From Bradyrhizobium erythrophlei (GTDB taxonomy: Bacteria; Pseudomonadota; Alphaproteobacteria; Rhizobiales; Xanthobacteraceae), in NCBI RefSeq assembly GCF_900129425.1, contig NZ_LT670817.1, forward strand, positions 8,026,001 through 8,090,000: a stretch of DNA of 64,000 nucleotides, read 5' to 3'. Of this stretch, positions 1 to 9,339 are shown piece after piece; the stretch's first letter is position 1, and each line of letters starts with the position of its first letter. The notes under the pieces were generated by a model. That model made no database searches. It worked only from the letters and a program-made list of their open reading frames with translations, and had not been told where the DNA came from. The position numbers and the translations under genes were made by a program.

Positions 1-589
1 TTAGCCCCGAGACAAATCGGCCTTCAAAAATCTCTCCTGTTGCATCGATATACTTTCCGACGCCAGCAGCGCGGCCTTCGACAAAAGAGCCTTGGTAAAA
101 TTCTCCAGTGGGCAACTGAAGTGTGCCCTCTCCATTGAAGCGACCGTTCTTCCACGAGCCATCGTAGACAACATTGTCTCGGCTAACATACCGACCAAGG
201 CCGTTTGGTCGTCCGTCCCGCACGTGACCGACATATACGCTGTCAATGGAGCTGGGGTCACGGGGCGAACCCGTTCGTGCCCTCCATACCAATCGGCCAA
301 AACCGGAGATGCGGCCGCCGTGGTCGGAACTTACCTGGCTCGGGGTCCAAACAAAGTCCAGATTGCGAGAAGGATGAGAGTCGAACACCGAGTAGCTGCG
401 CGCAATCAAATTCAGGGCTCGCTCATCAAAGACATAAAGGATCTTCGTTCTCCAAATTCCCTTCTCACGAGAGAAGTCGTCTCCCAAGATAGTGTCGACC
501 ACTACCCTTTCTTCTTGAGACTCCGCTTTCGAGAACGGAGCGCCAATTAGGACGAGAACTAACAAGCCGAAGCGAGCGCAAACCGACAT
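1..589 (-). CDS. Secreted MORN-repeat protein (partial, C-terminus off window)
   Basis: Read on the minus strand from ATG at 589, this frame stays open to the window edge (196 residues seen). A GAGGAG ribosome site lies 5 bases before the ATG. The first 22 residues form a signal peptide (MSVCARFGLLVLVLIGAPFSKA), so export to the periplasm is expected. Residues about 125-196 contain three MORN-type repeats of 23 residues with the pattern Y-x-G-x-(W/F)-x-x-G-(R/x)-x-x-G-x-G, for example YDGSWKNGRFNGEGTLQL. MORN repeats usually mediate membrane, lipid or protein contact. The gene starts 24 bases after the stop of the TIR-nSTAND1 gene, so co-transcription is likely. The middle (residues 25-120) is not recognised. 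Function unknown; the MORN call is firm, the link to defence is inference. Confidence 0.8.
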   Translation of the reverse strand, partial: MSVCARFGLLVLVLIGAPFSKAESQEERVVVDTILGDDFSREKGIWRTKILYVFDERALNLIARSYSVFDSHPSRNLDFVWTPSQVSSDHGGRISGFGRLVWRARTGSPRDPSSIDSVYVGHVRDGRPNGLGRYVSRDNVVYDGSWKNGRFNGEGTLQLPTGEFYQGSFVEGRAAGVGKYIDATGEIFEGRFVSGL

Positions 590-613
590 GTTTTACTCCT
601 CAATATTCAAACA

Positions 614-3600
614 TTAGTGGATGTCCTTTGTGGACCCGTATCCCAGCGACGTAATCCTCCGTGCCCACTCGGAGGCGTTAGTCGAGACGACTTCTGGGTG
701 ACCGGTCCCGCCGCAAATCAATATATGAGTGTCGTCTGACCAGAAGATCATAGTCGGGGGCTGCGCCTTTCCGGCGCGTATAGGGCGCATGCGAGCTAAC
801 GGTAGAGCGCGCGTAGCCAACGAAAGATGCGCATTGCCCTGCTCAAACTCCCAAATCGTTAGTCCCCCAAGAGCGTCCAGTGCCGCCAGCTTGCTACCAG
901 TCGGGCTGAACGCGACCGAGACGGTCTCGCCTACTTGCGCGGTCAATCGCGTGTAATTTGCAAAGCGGTTCAAGTCGTAAATATCAACGAAGTTCCCGTT
1001 CCCAGATACCGCAAGAAGACCACTCGCTTCATCTACCGATAGGCTTGCACTACCCTCGCGCGGCTTGCCTGCAAGCTTCGCAGCGGGCAACACCGCGACA
1101 GGCTTTCGAGTTGTAAGATCAAAAGCAACCACCGGACCGTCCCGGTAGCTGGCCAGTGCCAACCGACGTTTTCGATCTACGGTAAGTCCGAATAATCCAT
1201 CACCTTGAGGCGGTTTTGCGAACTCAAGCGTGGCCGACGAATCAGTGATAGTTATTCGGTCCGGCGTTGCCATCAAGATGTCGTCCGCTTTTCCTGCCCA
1301 CACGAGGATGGACGCACTACCCGTCTCGATCGCTCGAAAGGGTTCATCGCTGGAGCGGCGGCGAGAGTGAATTTTCTCTGGTAACGCCACGTAGAGTCGC
1401 TCCGGAGTAATCACGACAGCTTCGGCCGGCCCGTCTGTAGAAACGTAGTTGGGTTGACGCTCCTCGCCGCCATTAATCGACAATAATCCCACTTGATTTC
1501 CCAGACCTGGAATGAAGGCCAGCATATCCCTCTGAGGCGATACCGCAGCTGTCGTCCAAATTTGCTTCTCCGTTGCAGTAACAAGATCCCGATATACTTC
1601 GCCGGACTGCCGAAATGACCAAATCAGCAGCTCGTTATTGGCGTCCCGAGACGCCAACCTTTCGCCGGTCGGGTCCCACGATAGGTGCGTTATTGGAGCA
1701 CGATGACCTCTGAACTCCTCAGCTAATTCGCCCACACTTGAGCGGTCCTTTCGGCAGATACAGATTGTGTAATCGTCGCAGAGGAGCGGCAGCTCGCTGC
1801 GCGCGGGACGCCATGTGTTACTGGGCAAAGCAGCGACACCGCGTCGGCCTGCAAAATCCCCAATTGACCGGACCTCCTTGCTATCTACATCGAAGAACTG
1901 AACGCTGTCCTGCAATGTAAAGGCGAGCGTCCTCCCGTCGTAAGAGAGACTTAAATTCTGAATGACCCCTGCAAACGAAAGCGGAGTTAAGAGCGAGTGT
2001 CCCTGCTGATCAAAGCCTATCAGCGCGGTTGCCTCCTCGCCATTTGAGAGCACCTTTTGCTGCGCAACGTAGAATCTTTCACCTTGCGCATCACTGGCAG
2101 CGCTCGTTACTCCCGCCAGTGGGAGTGAGATAACCGCTTTGCAGAAGATGCTGCGTGGGCCTGGATTGACTTGGCATCTCACTGGACGAAATCGGTCCGC
2201 TTCCACAAAGCTGATTATAAACGTGTCCTGTCCTGCGTCCTCGATCCTCGCATTCGATGCATAGTCGTCGCTCAGTTTGATTTGGTAGGTTGCAAGAACT
2301 TCTTGTTCCTTGCCGATCACGTTGATATAGCCGTTGTTCAGAACGACCACGAGTAGGCCCGAGGCGAGGGCTTTCATTTGAAGAACCGAAGTGTAGTTCT
2401 CCTCACCTTTCGCTGCTGATTTTTGGAGAGGGACTTTCTTCAGTGCCGGCTGTTGTGAGGTGCCTACAATGTAAAGGTTGCCGGTATCTTCGGCGATAGC
2501 CAAGGTTTGAGAGTCGACCCATTCAAGAGCACGCACGGCGGTGTCTAGGTGAACTCGGCGCTCAAGATGTGGTGAGATTTCGATAGCAGCCTCAAAAAGG
2601 GCCGCGCGCGAGGCGAGAGTGGATGCGCTGTGAAATGCGCGTAGCGCGAGCCCGGCGGCCGCAGGTGTGTCACCTTCCGCAAGAGTAGTGGCTATACGAA
2701 AGGCGAGAGCTGTTTCGTTGCGGCTGACACGCGCACTGTAGGCGAACCAAGCTAAGCCGGTGGCTAACGCTAAAGATACAAATAGTCCTAGTCCGGTAAA
2801 CCGGGCTACTCTTCGGTTAGCTATTGCAATGGTTTCAGCGTCCCTTAGGCGACGCTCCTCTTCCCTTCGCTCAGCTTCTCGACGGACTTCATCAGCAGCT
2901 TGTCTGTCCTCAGCCGTCTTCGCTCTCAACGTCTCTATCTCCCGGGCTCGCTCTGCCTCTAAGCGAGCGAGCCTTTCTCTGTCGAGCTCGGCTTCACCGA
3001 GTTTTACTTCGATGGCCAAGCGCTCCGTCTCTCGCTTGGCTGCTGTTTCAACTATATCGCGGTGATGTTCGATACTTGCTTTCACAAAGTCGCGGACATC
3101 TTGGGCGAGATCGGCTGATCTCTGTTCGAACCAAGTCTCAGCGCGCCTGAGCGGTAAGCCCATCAACAGAGCTTCGGGCTTTTCCGCTTCCGCTAGCCGG
3201 CCATACGCTTTTGCCGCGTTTTCCGTCTCGGTCCTCCAAATCAGAAACTCTCGTTGATCGTCGAGCCATGCTTTAAGGGTCGGCCAGCTTCGCAACAGTT
3301 GCTCGTGTGCAACTTCAACGAACGGTTCTGCGCTGACGAAAGGGGTTGCAATCGTAAGAAGCCGCTGCTCTGGTCCTGCGAGCTCCTCCGCAACCGCCCA
3401 TTCCTCGGATAAGCACTCGCTCTTCGTAGCTCGACGTCGAACCGGGCTCCCTACTTGGGAGACTTGCGCCAGCCGAAGCGTAAAGAGTCGACGCACGATT
3501 TCGGTGTTTGTGCTTGTCATCTGCAAGAATGCATCCGCTCGCCGTCGAAGAGGCAGACCGATGTCGACAATGCCTGGCTGATCTGCCCAGCGCAGCACGC

Positions 3601-4879
3601 CGTCAGCGCGGCTCAACATATTGAGCCACATCTCTTGGAGCAAATCTGACAGTAGGGGCAACGCTCCTGGATCTCGGGTTCCTTCCGCAATCACCAAAGG
3701 CATCTTTGCATCCTCGAATCGAACTCCAAGCAGTTCGGCAGGCTTGCGAATAGCATCTACGAGGCCGTCTTGACCTAAAGGAAGGACGTTGAACACAGTA
3801 GAAAGTGTGAAGATCGCCTGATCGTTCTGGAAGTTAGAGTAGAAATCTGAGCGAAGGCTCAGCAAAACAGAAAATGAATCATCATCGCTCGCTGCGCCCG
3901 CCAGCAATTCCGAAAATAGTTGCGCATCCTCTTTCCTTTTTGTGCGCGTGTAGAGTTCTTCACCTTGGTCAACATACAGCACAAATCGTTTGGGCGCGTA
4001 GCCGCCCTGAGCATCCGCGATCTTCTCGCGAACCAAGCGAAGCATATCCTGCAATCGCGCGCCTTCTCGAAATCGCGTAACCCAAGCGCTCGCATCCCGG
4101 TCCGTCTCCGCTAGATCATCGCTCTTATAGAGCCTTACGAGACTTACCGCGAGTTCCTTCAACGGATCTGAGCCGGGATGAATCGTGAATTGCAGAAATG
4201 ACCGGCTTTCCTTCAGTCCGAGCGGCCAAGTGCCACGATCGAGCGGCCACAATTGAGACTTCAAGCGGGACATTACGCCGGCCATGACCAGCGATGATTT
4301 GCCTACCCCTGATTGTCCTATCAGTGTAATTAGTCGGCCGCGAGCGCGGGCAAGAAGGTCTAATATTTCCGCGGTCTCTTTCTCTCGGCCAAAAAAGAAG
4401 GCGGCGTCTGTCGAGGTCAGAGCGGGAAGGCCTTTGTAGGGCTGAAACTGCTTCCAAGGCTCAAGCGTCGTCTCGTGTCTAACATCGCTCAGGGCTCGGT
4501 CTACGGCGTCAATGGCATTGCGGCTCGTCAGGTCGACGGCAAAGATGTGCTGTATAGTTGAGAGAAATGCGAGTCCCGGAGCAGGTGAATCGGTTATTAT
4601 GATAGGAATGATTCTCGGACGACCCTCTGTTTGCCGCGAGAGCTGCAAGGCTTCGTAGTATTCAAGCTCCTGCCAAGGGCCAATTCTCGAGCCCAAAATC
4701 AAGATGACGACGTCGGCCTTGCGAAGCTCCTGGCCCAGCTTGGGAATCCAATAAACGCCACCATGAAGGTCGCGTTCATCAAAGAAGAGCGACGCGTCAG
4801 GCTTGCGGGCGCACAGCCCGGCAACAAAACGTCTCACACACTCCCGATCTTTAGATGCAAAGCTGACGAAGATTCGCAC
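614..4879 (-). CDS. TIR - nSTAND1 NTPase - coiled coil - TM - WD40 protein
   Basis: 1421 residues, GTG start at 4879. Residues 1-120 are a TIR domain (FVSFASKDRE start, DLHGG loop, GPWQELEYYEAL helix carrying the candidate catalytic Glu), so NAD+ cleavage is possible. Residues about 147-560 are an nSTAND1-type P-loop NTPase: the leader YKGLPALTSTDAAFFFGRE, Walker A GQSGVGKSS at 188-196 and a Walker B-like FVLYVDQGEE near 299-308. A charged Glu/Arg-rich coiled coil (about 600-690) leads to one membrane span (FTGLGLFVSLALATGLAW, near 695-715), followed by about 650 residues of beta-propeller (WD40-like; a clear LSWDPTGERLASRDANNELL blade). STAND proteins with C-terminal sensors and N-terminal TIR effectors act in antiphage abortive systems or signalling. 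It sits between a patatin gene (137 bp upstream) and a MORN gene (24 bp downstream). Domain calls are from visible motifs; the defence role is inferred. Confidence 0.88.
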   Translation of the reverse strand: MRIFVSFASKDRECVRRFVAGLCARKPDASLFFDERDLHGGVYWIPKLGQELRKADVVILILGSRIGPWQELEYYEALQLSRQTEGRPRIIPIIITDSPAPGLAFLSTIQHIFAVDLTSRNAIDAVDRALSDVRHETTLEPWKQFQPYKGLPALTSTDAAFFFGREKETAEILDLLARARGRLITLIGQSGVGKSSLVMAGVMSRLKSQLWPLDRGTWPLGLKESRSFLQFTIHPGSDPLKELAVSLVRLYKSDDLAETDRDASAWVTRFREGARLQDMLRLVREKIADAQGGYAPKRFVLYVDQGEELYTRTKRKEDAQLFSELLAGAASDDDSFSVLLSLRSDFYSNFQNDQAIFTLSTVFNVLPLGQDGLVDAIRKPAELLGVRFEDAKMPLVIAEGTRDPGALPLLSDLLQEMWLNMLSRADGVLRWADQPGIVDIGLPLRRRADAFLQMTSTNTEIVRRLFTLRLAQVSQVGSPVRRRATKSECLSEEWAVAEELAGPEQRLLTIATPFVSAEPFVEVAHEQLLRSWPTLKAWLDDQREFLIWRTETENAAKAYGRLAEAEKPEALLMGLPLRRAETWFEQRSADLAQDVRDFVKASIEHHRDIVETAAKRETERLAIEVKLGEAELDRERLARLEAERAREIETLRAKTAEDRQAADEVRREAERREEERRLRDAETIAIANRRVARFTGLGLFVSLALATGLAWFAYSARVSRNETALAFRIATTLAEGDTPAAAGLALRAFHSASTLASRAALFEAAIEISPHLERRVHLDTAVRALEWVDSQTLAIAEDTGNLYIVGTSQQPALKKVPLQKSAAKGEENYTSVLQMKALASGLLVVVLNNGYINVIGKEQEVLATYQIKLSDDYASNARIEDAGQDTFIISFVEADRFRPVRCQVNPGPRSIFCKAVISLPLAGVTSAASDAQGERFYVAQQKVLSNGEEATALIGFDQQGHSLLTPLSFAGVIQNLSLSYDGRTLAFTLQDSVQFFDVDSKEVRSIGDFAGRRGVAALPSNTWRPARSELPLLCDDYTICICRKDRSSVGELAEEFRGHRAPITHLSWDPTGERLASRDANNELLIWSFRQSGEVYRDLVTATEKQIWTTAAVSPQRDMLAFIPGLGNQVGLLSINGGEERQPNYVSTDGPAEAVVITPERLYVALPEKIHSRRRSSDEPFRAIETGSASILVWAGKADDILMATPDRITITDSSATLEFAKPPQGDGLFGLTVDRKRRLALASYRDGPVVAFDLTTRKPVAVLPAAKLAGKPREGSASLSVDEASGLLAVSGNGNFVDIYDLNRFANYTRLTAQVGETVSVAFSPTGSKLAALDALGGLTIWEFEQGNAHLSLATRALPLARMRPIRAGKAQPPTMIFWSDDTHILICGGTGHPEVVSTNASEWARRITSLGYGSTKDIH

Positions 4880-5016
4880 GATCGCCCCCGTCGTTAGGGG
4901 GATTATTCCTTACAACCTAAAGGTATTCAAGGACAATTGAATACGAAGCGAGTGCATCTGGACCGAATTGCCGGCTGCCGGCGCTGAGAACGGAGGCGAA
5001 TTATGGATAGCGCAGG

Positions 5017-5967
5017 CTAGGGAGCTTGGTAGGTTTCGAGCACTGGAGAGCTCATGAAATGCTCTAAGATTACTTCGGTATGCTCTCGTTTCTCCACCTC
5101 GGTCCAGCCCAAATTGGTGAGGTCAGCTATGCTCCGCTTATCGGCCTTATCGAGGCTGAACCGATCCGGCTGAGCCATGAAGTTGACCCGATGCAGCCGG
5201 CCATCAAGCAACAGCTTTGTTTGGGCGAGCGCTGCTTCGGCTTGCGCTTCGAACATAAGGTTGACTAATCCGATATTCCATTTGAGCGCACTAGCCCGAT
5301 CATTCTTAGCGATACTAAACGGTTCAGTAGTCGTTCCAACACTTAGGATATGGATGTCTGCGAGCGCAACTTCAAGAAAGGCGATCGCTTCGACAAGGCC
5401 AACCATCACAGGGCTATTCGCCCAAACGCCCCCGTCAACAAACCTACCATCCTTGTTGGCCGAAGCTGCAGCAAAATAAGTTGGAGCAGCCGAAGTCGCT
5501 AAAGCGACATCTACAGCCGGCACATTGACATCATTGATAAATCTCGGATGATGAGGTGTCTTGAAGATGTATATACGTCCTCTCACCGCATCGTAGGTTG
5601 GGATGACAAGTCTCGACTTAGCCTCACCAAATTTGCGATCCTTCAGAACTTGAGAAAGTTCTACCTTCAAGATGTCCCGCGAAAGCTTTGGGCCTAAGAA
5701 GAGCTGACGTATGAGGCCGGCGGAGCGCTCCACTAAGCTCATTGCAGGGAATATGAACGGGCCACGTTGACGATAGAAGTCTAACAAATCCGAAGCGGAT
5801 AGACCCATTGCAAGGCCGAGCGCGAGAATTCCCCCTGTAGACGTGCCGCAGATCAAATCGAAATGGTCAACCAGCCTCGCGCCAGATTGCTTCTCTATGC
5901 GGGCAAGCGCCGCAGCTGTGAAGACCCCTTTGATACCGCCCCCGTCCAGGCACAGAATACGAAACAC
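5017..5967 (-). CDS. Patatin-like phospholipase, CapV-like
   Basis: 316 residues, GTG start at 5967 with GGAG 6 bases upstream. All patatin landmarks are present: oxyanion loop DGGGIKG at 8-14, nucleophile elbow GTSTGG with Ser43, and the catalytic Asp in DGG at 178-180. The reaction expected is hydrolysis of membrane phospholipid acyl chains. The short single-domain form and the LDGGGIKGVFTAAALARIE start resemble the CapV-type effectors of CBASS, which are switched on by a cyclic dinucleotide. No CD-NTase gene is visible: upstream lies an IS3/RepB scar, so a cyclase could have been lost or may never have existed here. Downstream, same strand, is the TIR-nSTAND1 gene. A general lipid-metabolism patatin is the alternative. 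Confidence 0.88.
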   Translation of the reverse strand: MFRILCLDGGGIKGVFTAAALARIEKQSGARLVDHFDLICGTSTGGILALGLAMGLSASDLLDFYRQRGPFIFPAMSLVERSAGLIRQLFLGPKLSRDILKVELSQVLKDRKFGEAKSRLVIPTYDAVRGRIYIFKTPHHPRFINDVNVPAVDVALATSAAPTYFAAASANKDGRFVDGGVWANSPVMVGLVEAIAFLEVALADIHILSVGTTTEPFSIAKNDRASALKWNIGLVNLMFEAQAEAALAQTKLLLDGRLHRVNFMAQPDRFSLDKADKRSIADLTNLGWTEVEKREHTEVILEHFMSSPVLETYQAP

Positions 5968-6083
5968 GTGTATCTCCAGCAGATGGAGAAAGAATGTTAA
6001 TTCTACTGCCTTGGCCGATCAAGTGTCATGACCCGCTCCCCGGTTTTAAGTTAGGGTTCTGTTCTCCACCGAGGAAACGGACG

Positions 6084-6183
6084 ATGCGTGAAGGCAGGCT
6101 CACGGAACAAGCTCGAGAAGTTGCTGGCGGAGACGATGCTGGATGCATCGACGCTGAAGGAGATGCTCGGAAAAAACTTCTGA
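6084..6183 (+). pseudogene. IS3-family orfA with internal deletion
   Basis: ATG at 6084 reads MREGRLTE, the start of an IS3-family OrfA, then jumps to the C-terminal end of OrfA in another frame (KLEKLLAETMLDASTLKEML, then GKNF and stop at 6181-6183). The HTH part between has been deleted. About 55 bp of AT-richer leader before the ATG may be the IS left end. It marks a past insertion immediately upstream of the patatin operon. Confidence 0.7.
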
Positions 6184-6195
6184 CGCCCGGATTAC

Positions 6196-6486
6196 GGAGA
6201 CGAGCTTCTGATCAACGCAAACAACTATTCGGTGGGTTACGCCTCGGCCATACTTGCCGGCAAACCTCAAGCGCAGCTCGTAAACTCGTCCACGCCGAAA
6301 CGAATAAAACGCATGACTGCGGAAGCTCTTTCACGGATGGAAAGTGAGCTCTCGCGGCTTCAGCAGGCGATAACATCGATCCAGGACACCTACGGCCAAG
6401 ACCACCTGCGCCTTACGGTGCTCAGAGGTTACCTGGCCAAACTCGTCGGCGACACGAAGATCGCTAATATCTGGAGAGGCTACTAG
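6196..6486 (+). pseudogene. RepB/ParB plasmid-partition protein, C-terminal fragment
   Basis: The frame from about 6196 reads NNYSVGYASAILAGKPQAQL followed by a helical stretch ending TYGQDHLRLTVLRGYLAKLV. This matches the C-terminal domain of RepB-type plasmid partition proteins (the YA-ALLAATP-QLV and RGYLAKL-G signatures). The DNA-binding N-terminus is missing, as is the normal end after GDTKIANIW. Its 3' end overlaps the truncated coiled-coil gene on the other strand, so a junction lies near 6470-6480. It suggests plasmid- or ICE-derived DNA. Confidence 0.7.
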
Positions 6487-7572
6487 TCAATTCTGCATCA
6501 GCATCCTGCGCATCACGAAATACTCCCCGCCGCCGTCGATTTATTAGCTCGAGAAATTTTCGACGAAAATCGATGTCAATAACGAAGGAGGCATCAATTT
6601 CGATCCAAAAGCCATCGGCGCGCACGGCTGCAAGCCTGGTCTCCACACTCCGCTTGAGGTCAGCATAGAAACGCAGCACTTTGCGTTTCGCATCAAAGAT
6701 TTCGTTTACGATGGCGCGACGCGCATTCCGCTTCTCACCCAATAGAGCTGCAAGCTCCTCATCAAGATACTGCAGTTGGGCCTCGATACCACGCAAGCTG
6801 TCTGGCTTTGCTTCAGTTTCAGCGCCAGCCATTTCGTCGCGGCGTTTTTGCCAGCTTGTGAGACGCTCTAGATAATTCTGATACTGTCGCTGTGGCGTTC
6901 CAAGCTTCTCCTTCAGACCTTCGATGGACTGACCCACATAGGCATGAGCTCGACGTAAATCCGGGAGGGACTCCAAAACGGAAAAGTCTGCGTCATCCGA
7001 GAACTCAAGCTTGCGGTCCATTTCTAGGATCGCAAGCTGAGCTCTAATTGCTTCTGCCCTAGTTTCAATAGGATTAAGGTTCACTGTGAATGCGACGATT
7101 GCAGCGGGATCCACACCCAGCGCCTTCAACTGCGGCGCCGACTCTCCGATTGTTCGCTCAGCGTCAGATTTGAGCGTTATCAGGCGTTCTTGCAGCGACA
7201 CGATCTGTTGAAGGTCACTTTTGACCCGAGTAGTCGCTTCAACGCAGCGCTGGATACGCTCACCAAGCGATTTTAGAAGAGCCACTTTCTGCGCAACCTC
7301 AGCGGCCAAAGATTTCTGTTCGGGGTCTTCTTGGTCGGGTTTAGCCACCTCTTTTGGCTTTGCAGCATCAATTGCGACGAGTTCTTCAAATTTCGCTTTC
7401 CGTTGCCCTTCTAGCTGTAGTCGATATTGAATTTTTCCCTGTTCCTCTAACTTTACAATCTCAATATTGAGCTCGCGCAGGCGCCGTTTAAGAATGCTAA
7501 CTTCCTGCTTACTCTGTAGCGTCTTGAATTCCTCCAGCTCGGAAAAGTTGGCTTTTCCTAGCTTGTCAGATT
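6464..7572 (-). pseudogene. Coiled-coil fragment of an SMC/TrlF-like ATPase
   Basis: An open frame on the minus strand; the part from about 7572 downward (roughly 365 residues) is protein-like, while the part above is antisense to the RecD fragment. It is dominated by long coiled coil (Glu/Lys/Arg/Gln-rich heptads) with a compact segment near the end (DGFWIEIDASFVIDIDFRRK, then FLELINRRRRGVF). That layout resembles the region before the ABC signature of SMC-like or TrlF-type ATPases. No Walker A or signature motif is present: both ends are cut, by the RecD fragment at one side and the RepB scar at the other. It is almost certainly a remnant; the family assignment is tentative. Confidence 0.5.
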
Positions 7573-7579
7573 CCTCGAT

Positions 7580-7978
7580 ATGACTGCCGACGCGATCGCA
7601 AGGAAGCTGGGGATCGAGAAAACGGCCATGATCCGGGTCAGGGCTGGCATCTCGTTCGCCCTCACCGAGGCCATGGACGAGGGGCACTGTGGCCTGCCGA
7701 CCGACGAATTGGCGCCGCTGGCCGAGAAGCTGCTCGAGGTTCCGACGGAACTCGTTCGAGAGGCGCTTGATCTCGAAATATCGGAGGGCACGGTCGTTGC
7801 CGATAGTGTCGGCGAAACACGCTGCGTGTTTCTGGCAGGTCTGCACCGGGCCGAGCGCATCATTGCTGAGCGCCTGGTCCAACTTGCAAGCGGTAAGCTC
7901 CCCTGGACGTGGATCGATCCGGACAAGGCCTTGCCATGGGTCGAGAGTCGGATCGGGCTTTCGGTATCCTCCCTCTCT
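7580..7978 (+). pseudogene. RecD2/TraA-like helicase, internal HHH fragment
   Basis: In-frame segment TADAIARKLGIEKTAMIRVR...AGISFALTEAMDEGHCGLPT is the helix-hairpin-helix and following region of RecD2-like ATP-dependent helicases, continuing through an EVPTELVREALDL repeat and VFLAGLHRAE to about residue 133. The N-terminus and the whole ATPase core are absent. Without a stop it runs into the PfkB-like segment at about 7978, giving a chimeric frame. Frame and codon use look bona fide, but the product cannot be a helicase. Confidence 0.65.
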
Positions 7979-9047
7979 CCGGGCACGGAGCTCCACGCCT
8001 ATTGCTTCACGGATTGGACAGACGATATCCGTCATACCGCGGCTGCTTTCGGATGCGTTGCGCATCTACATCCAATCCAGGATGCGATTTCGTTCTCCTA
8101 CGACTATCCGCTCTCCATGGCTGAGCGTCATCCGTCGATCATAACACCCAACCGGCCAATAGTCGTCCAGGGCCGGACAATCCTAAGATTCGGCTTCGTC
8201 GAGGGGGAAGCGATCGTGCAGGCCGAGCGTGCAGTCTTTGATCCGCATTCTCATGACCCGATCGAGGAGTTCGAAGCGAATGGATCGCGGGCCCCACCGC
8301 CTCGCGGTTGTCCTGAACGAGAGCGAAGCGGGGGGATCGGACGGCGCCGTCGACGCCGCCGCCCTGATGGCAAGGCACGGAGCGGAGATCGTCGTCGTCA
8401 AACGTGGACCGCGAGGAGCAACCGTGTTCGAGCGAGGTGGGGATGCGGTCGAGATTCCCGTCTATCGATCGGACTCTGTGTTCAAGATCGGATCGGGCGA
8501 CGTGTTCAGTGCCGCGTTTGCCCTGCATTGGGGTGAGCGCGGCCTCGCCGCGGCCTCGGCTGCGGACATAGCGTCGAGAAGCGTGGCCAGTTTCGTCGAT
8601 GGTCACGCGTTGCCCTTGGACGATACCACGAACCAAAGTGCGGTCGCCGTACGCGCCGCGGACCAACGCCGGATCTACCTGGCGGGGCCATTCTTCGATC
8701 TCGCACAACGCTGGTTGATCGAGGAAGCCTTTCGAATTCTCACGGAATTCGGTGCGGAGGTGTTTTCTCCTCTGCACGAGGTTGGGACGGGGCTTTCTGC
8801 CGACGCGATCGCGGAGGCGGACCTCGAAGGCCTGCGCGGCTGCTCAAAAGTGCTTGGCCTACTCGACGGCGCCGATTCCGGAACGGTCTTCGAGGTCGGT
8901 TACGCGCGCGCCCTCGGCATTCCGGTCATCGCCCTAGCCGAAAGGCTCGATGCGGAAAACCTAACAATGATCGCCGGGTCCGGGTGCGAGGTCGTGCGCG
9001 ACTTCACGACTGCAATCTATCGAGTCATGTGGGCCGGTGGGCGATGA
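7979..9047 (+). pseudogene. PfkB-family kinase fused to nucleoside 2-deoxyribosyltransferase, truncated and frameshifted
   Basis: The frame from about 7979 (LSPGTELHAYCFTDW) to 8290 and the frame from 8290 to 9047 make one protein once a one-base insertion in the CCCC run near 8293-8296 is removed (EFEANGSRA | HRLAVVLNESEA). The kinase half keeps the PfkB C-terminal signature (FKIGSGDVFSAAFALHWGER) with the catalytic Asp. The second half (RIYLAGPFFDLAQRWLIEEA to GTVFEVGYARALGIPVIALA) is a nucleoside 2-deoxyribosyltransferase-like domain with the YLAGPFF start and the E-GYA motif. About 50 N-terminal kinase residues appear lost at the RecD junction. The stop overlaps the ATG of the QueC-like gene (ATGA), so the two were an operon. 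Confidence 0.65.
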
Positions 9048-9324
9048 AGGTGCTGCTCTTCTCGGGTGGATTGGACTCGTCGGCACTCGCCTCTTGGAAA
9101 CGGCCGGATGTGTGCTTGACGATCGACTACGGTCAACGACCGGCTAGCGGCGAAATAGCTGCGGCCAAGGCCATTTGCGACGAACTGCGCATTCGCCATG
9201 AGCTTCTGACCGTCGATCTGAGGGCACTGGGATCGGGAAGTCTCGGGGGAAAACCCCAGTCGAGCCTCGCGCAGGCCGAGGAGTGGTGGCCGTACCGCAA
9301 CCAAATGCTCATCACCCTAGTAGT
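9044..9324 (+). pseudogene. QueC-like PP-loop protein, truncated
   Basis: Starts MKVLLFSGGLDSSALASW: the SGGLDS PP-loop of ATP pyrophosphatases of the 7-cyano-7-deazaguanine synthase (QueC) group, then TIDYGQRPASGEIAAA and WWPYRNQMLITL. A full QueC is about 220-230 residues; only about 93 are here before the sequence switches, near 9324, to the leader of the next gene. In-frame translation continues to 9442 with unrelated residues. No other queuosine gene is nearby, so in its intact form it may have belonged to a nucleotide-modification or Qat-like defence cassette rather than tRNA queuosine synthesis (inference). Confidence 0.65.
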
Positions 9325-9339
9325 CTTCAGGAGAAACGA

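Noticed and set aside
5968..6480. Missing CD-NTase or other third gene upstream of the CapV-like patatin
   Set aside because: I looked for a cyclase; the DNA holds only IS3 and RepB scraps, so I do not call this locus CBASS.
7573..8065. N-terminal part of the long minus-strand frame over 6464-8065
   Set aside because: This part is antisense to the RecD2-like fragment; only the region below about 7572 is protein-like.
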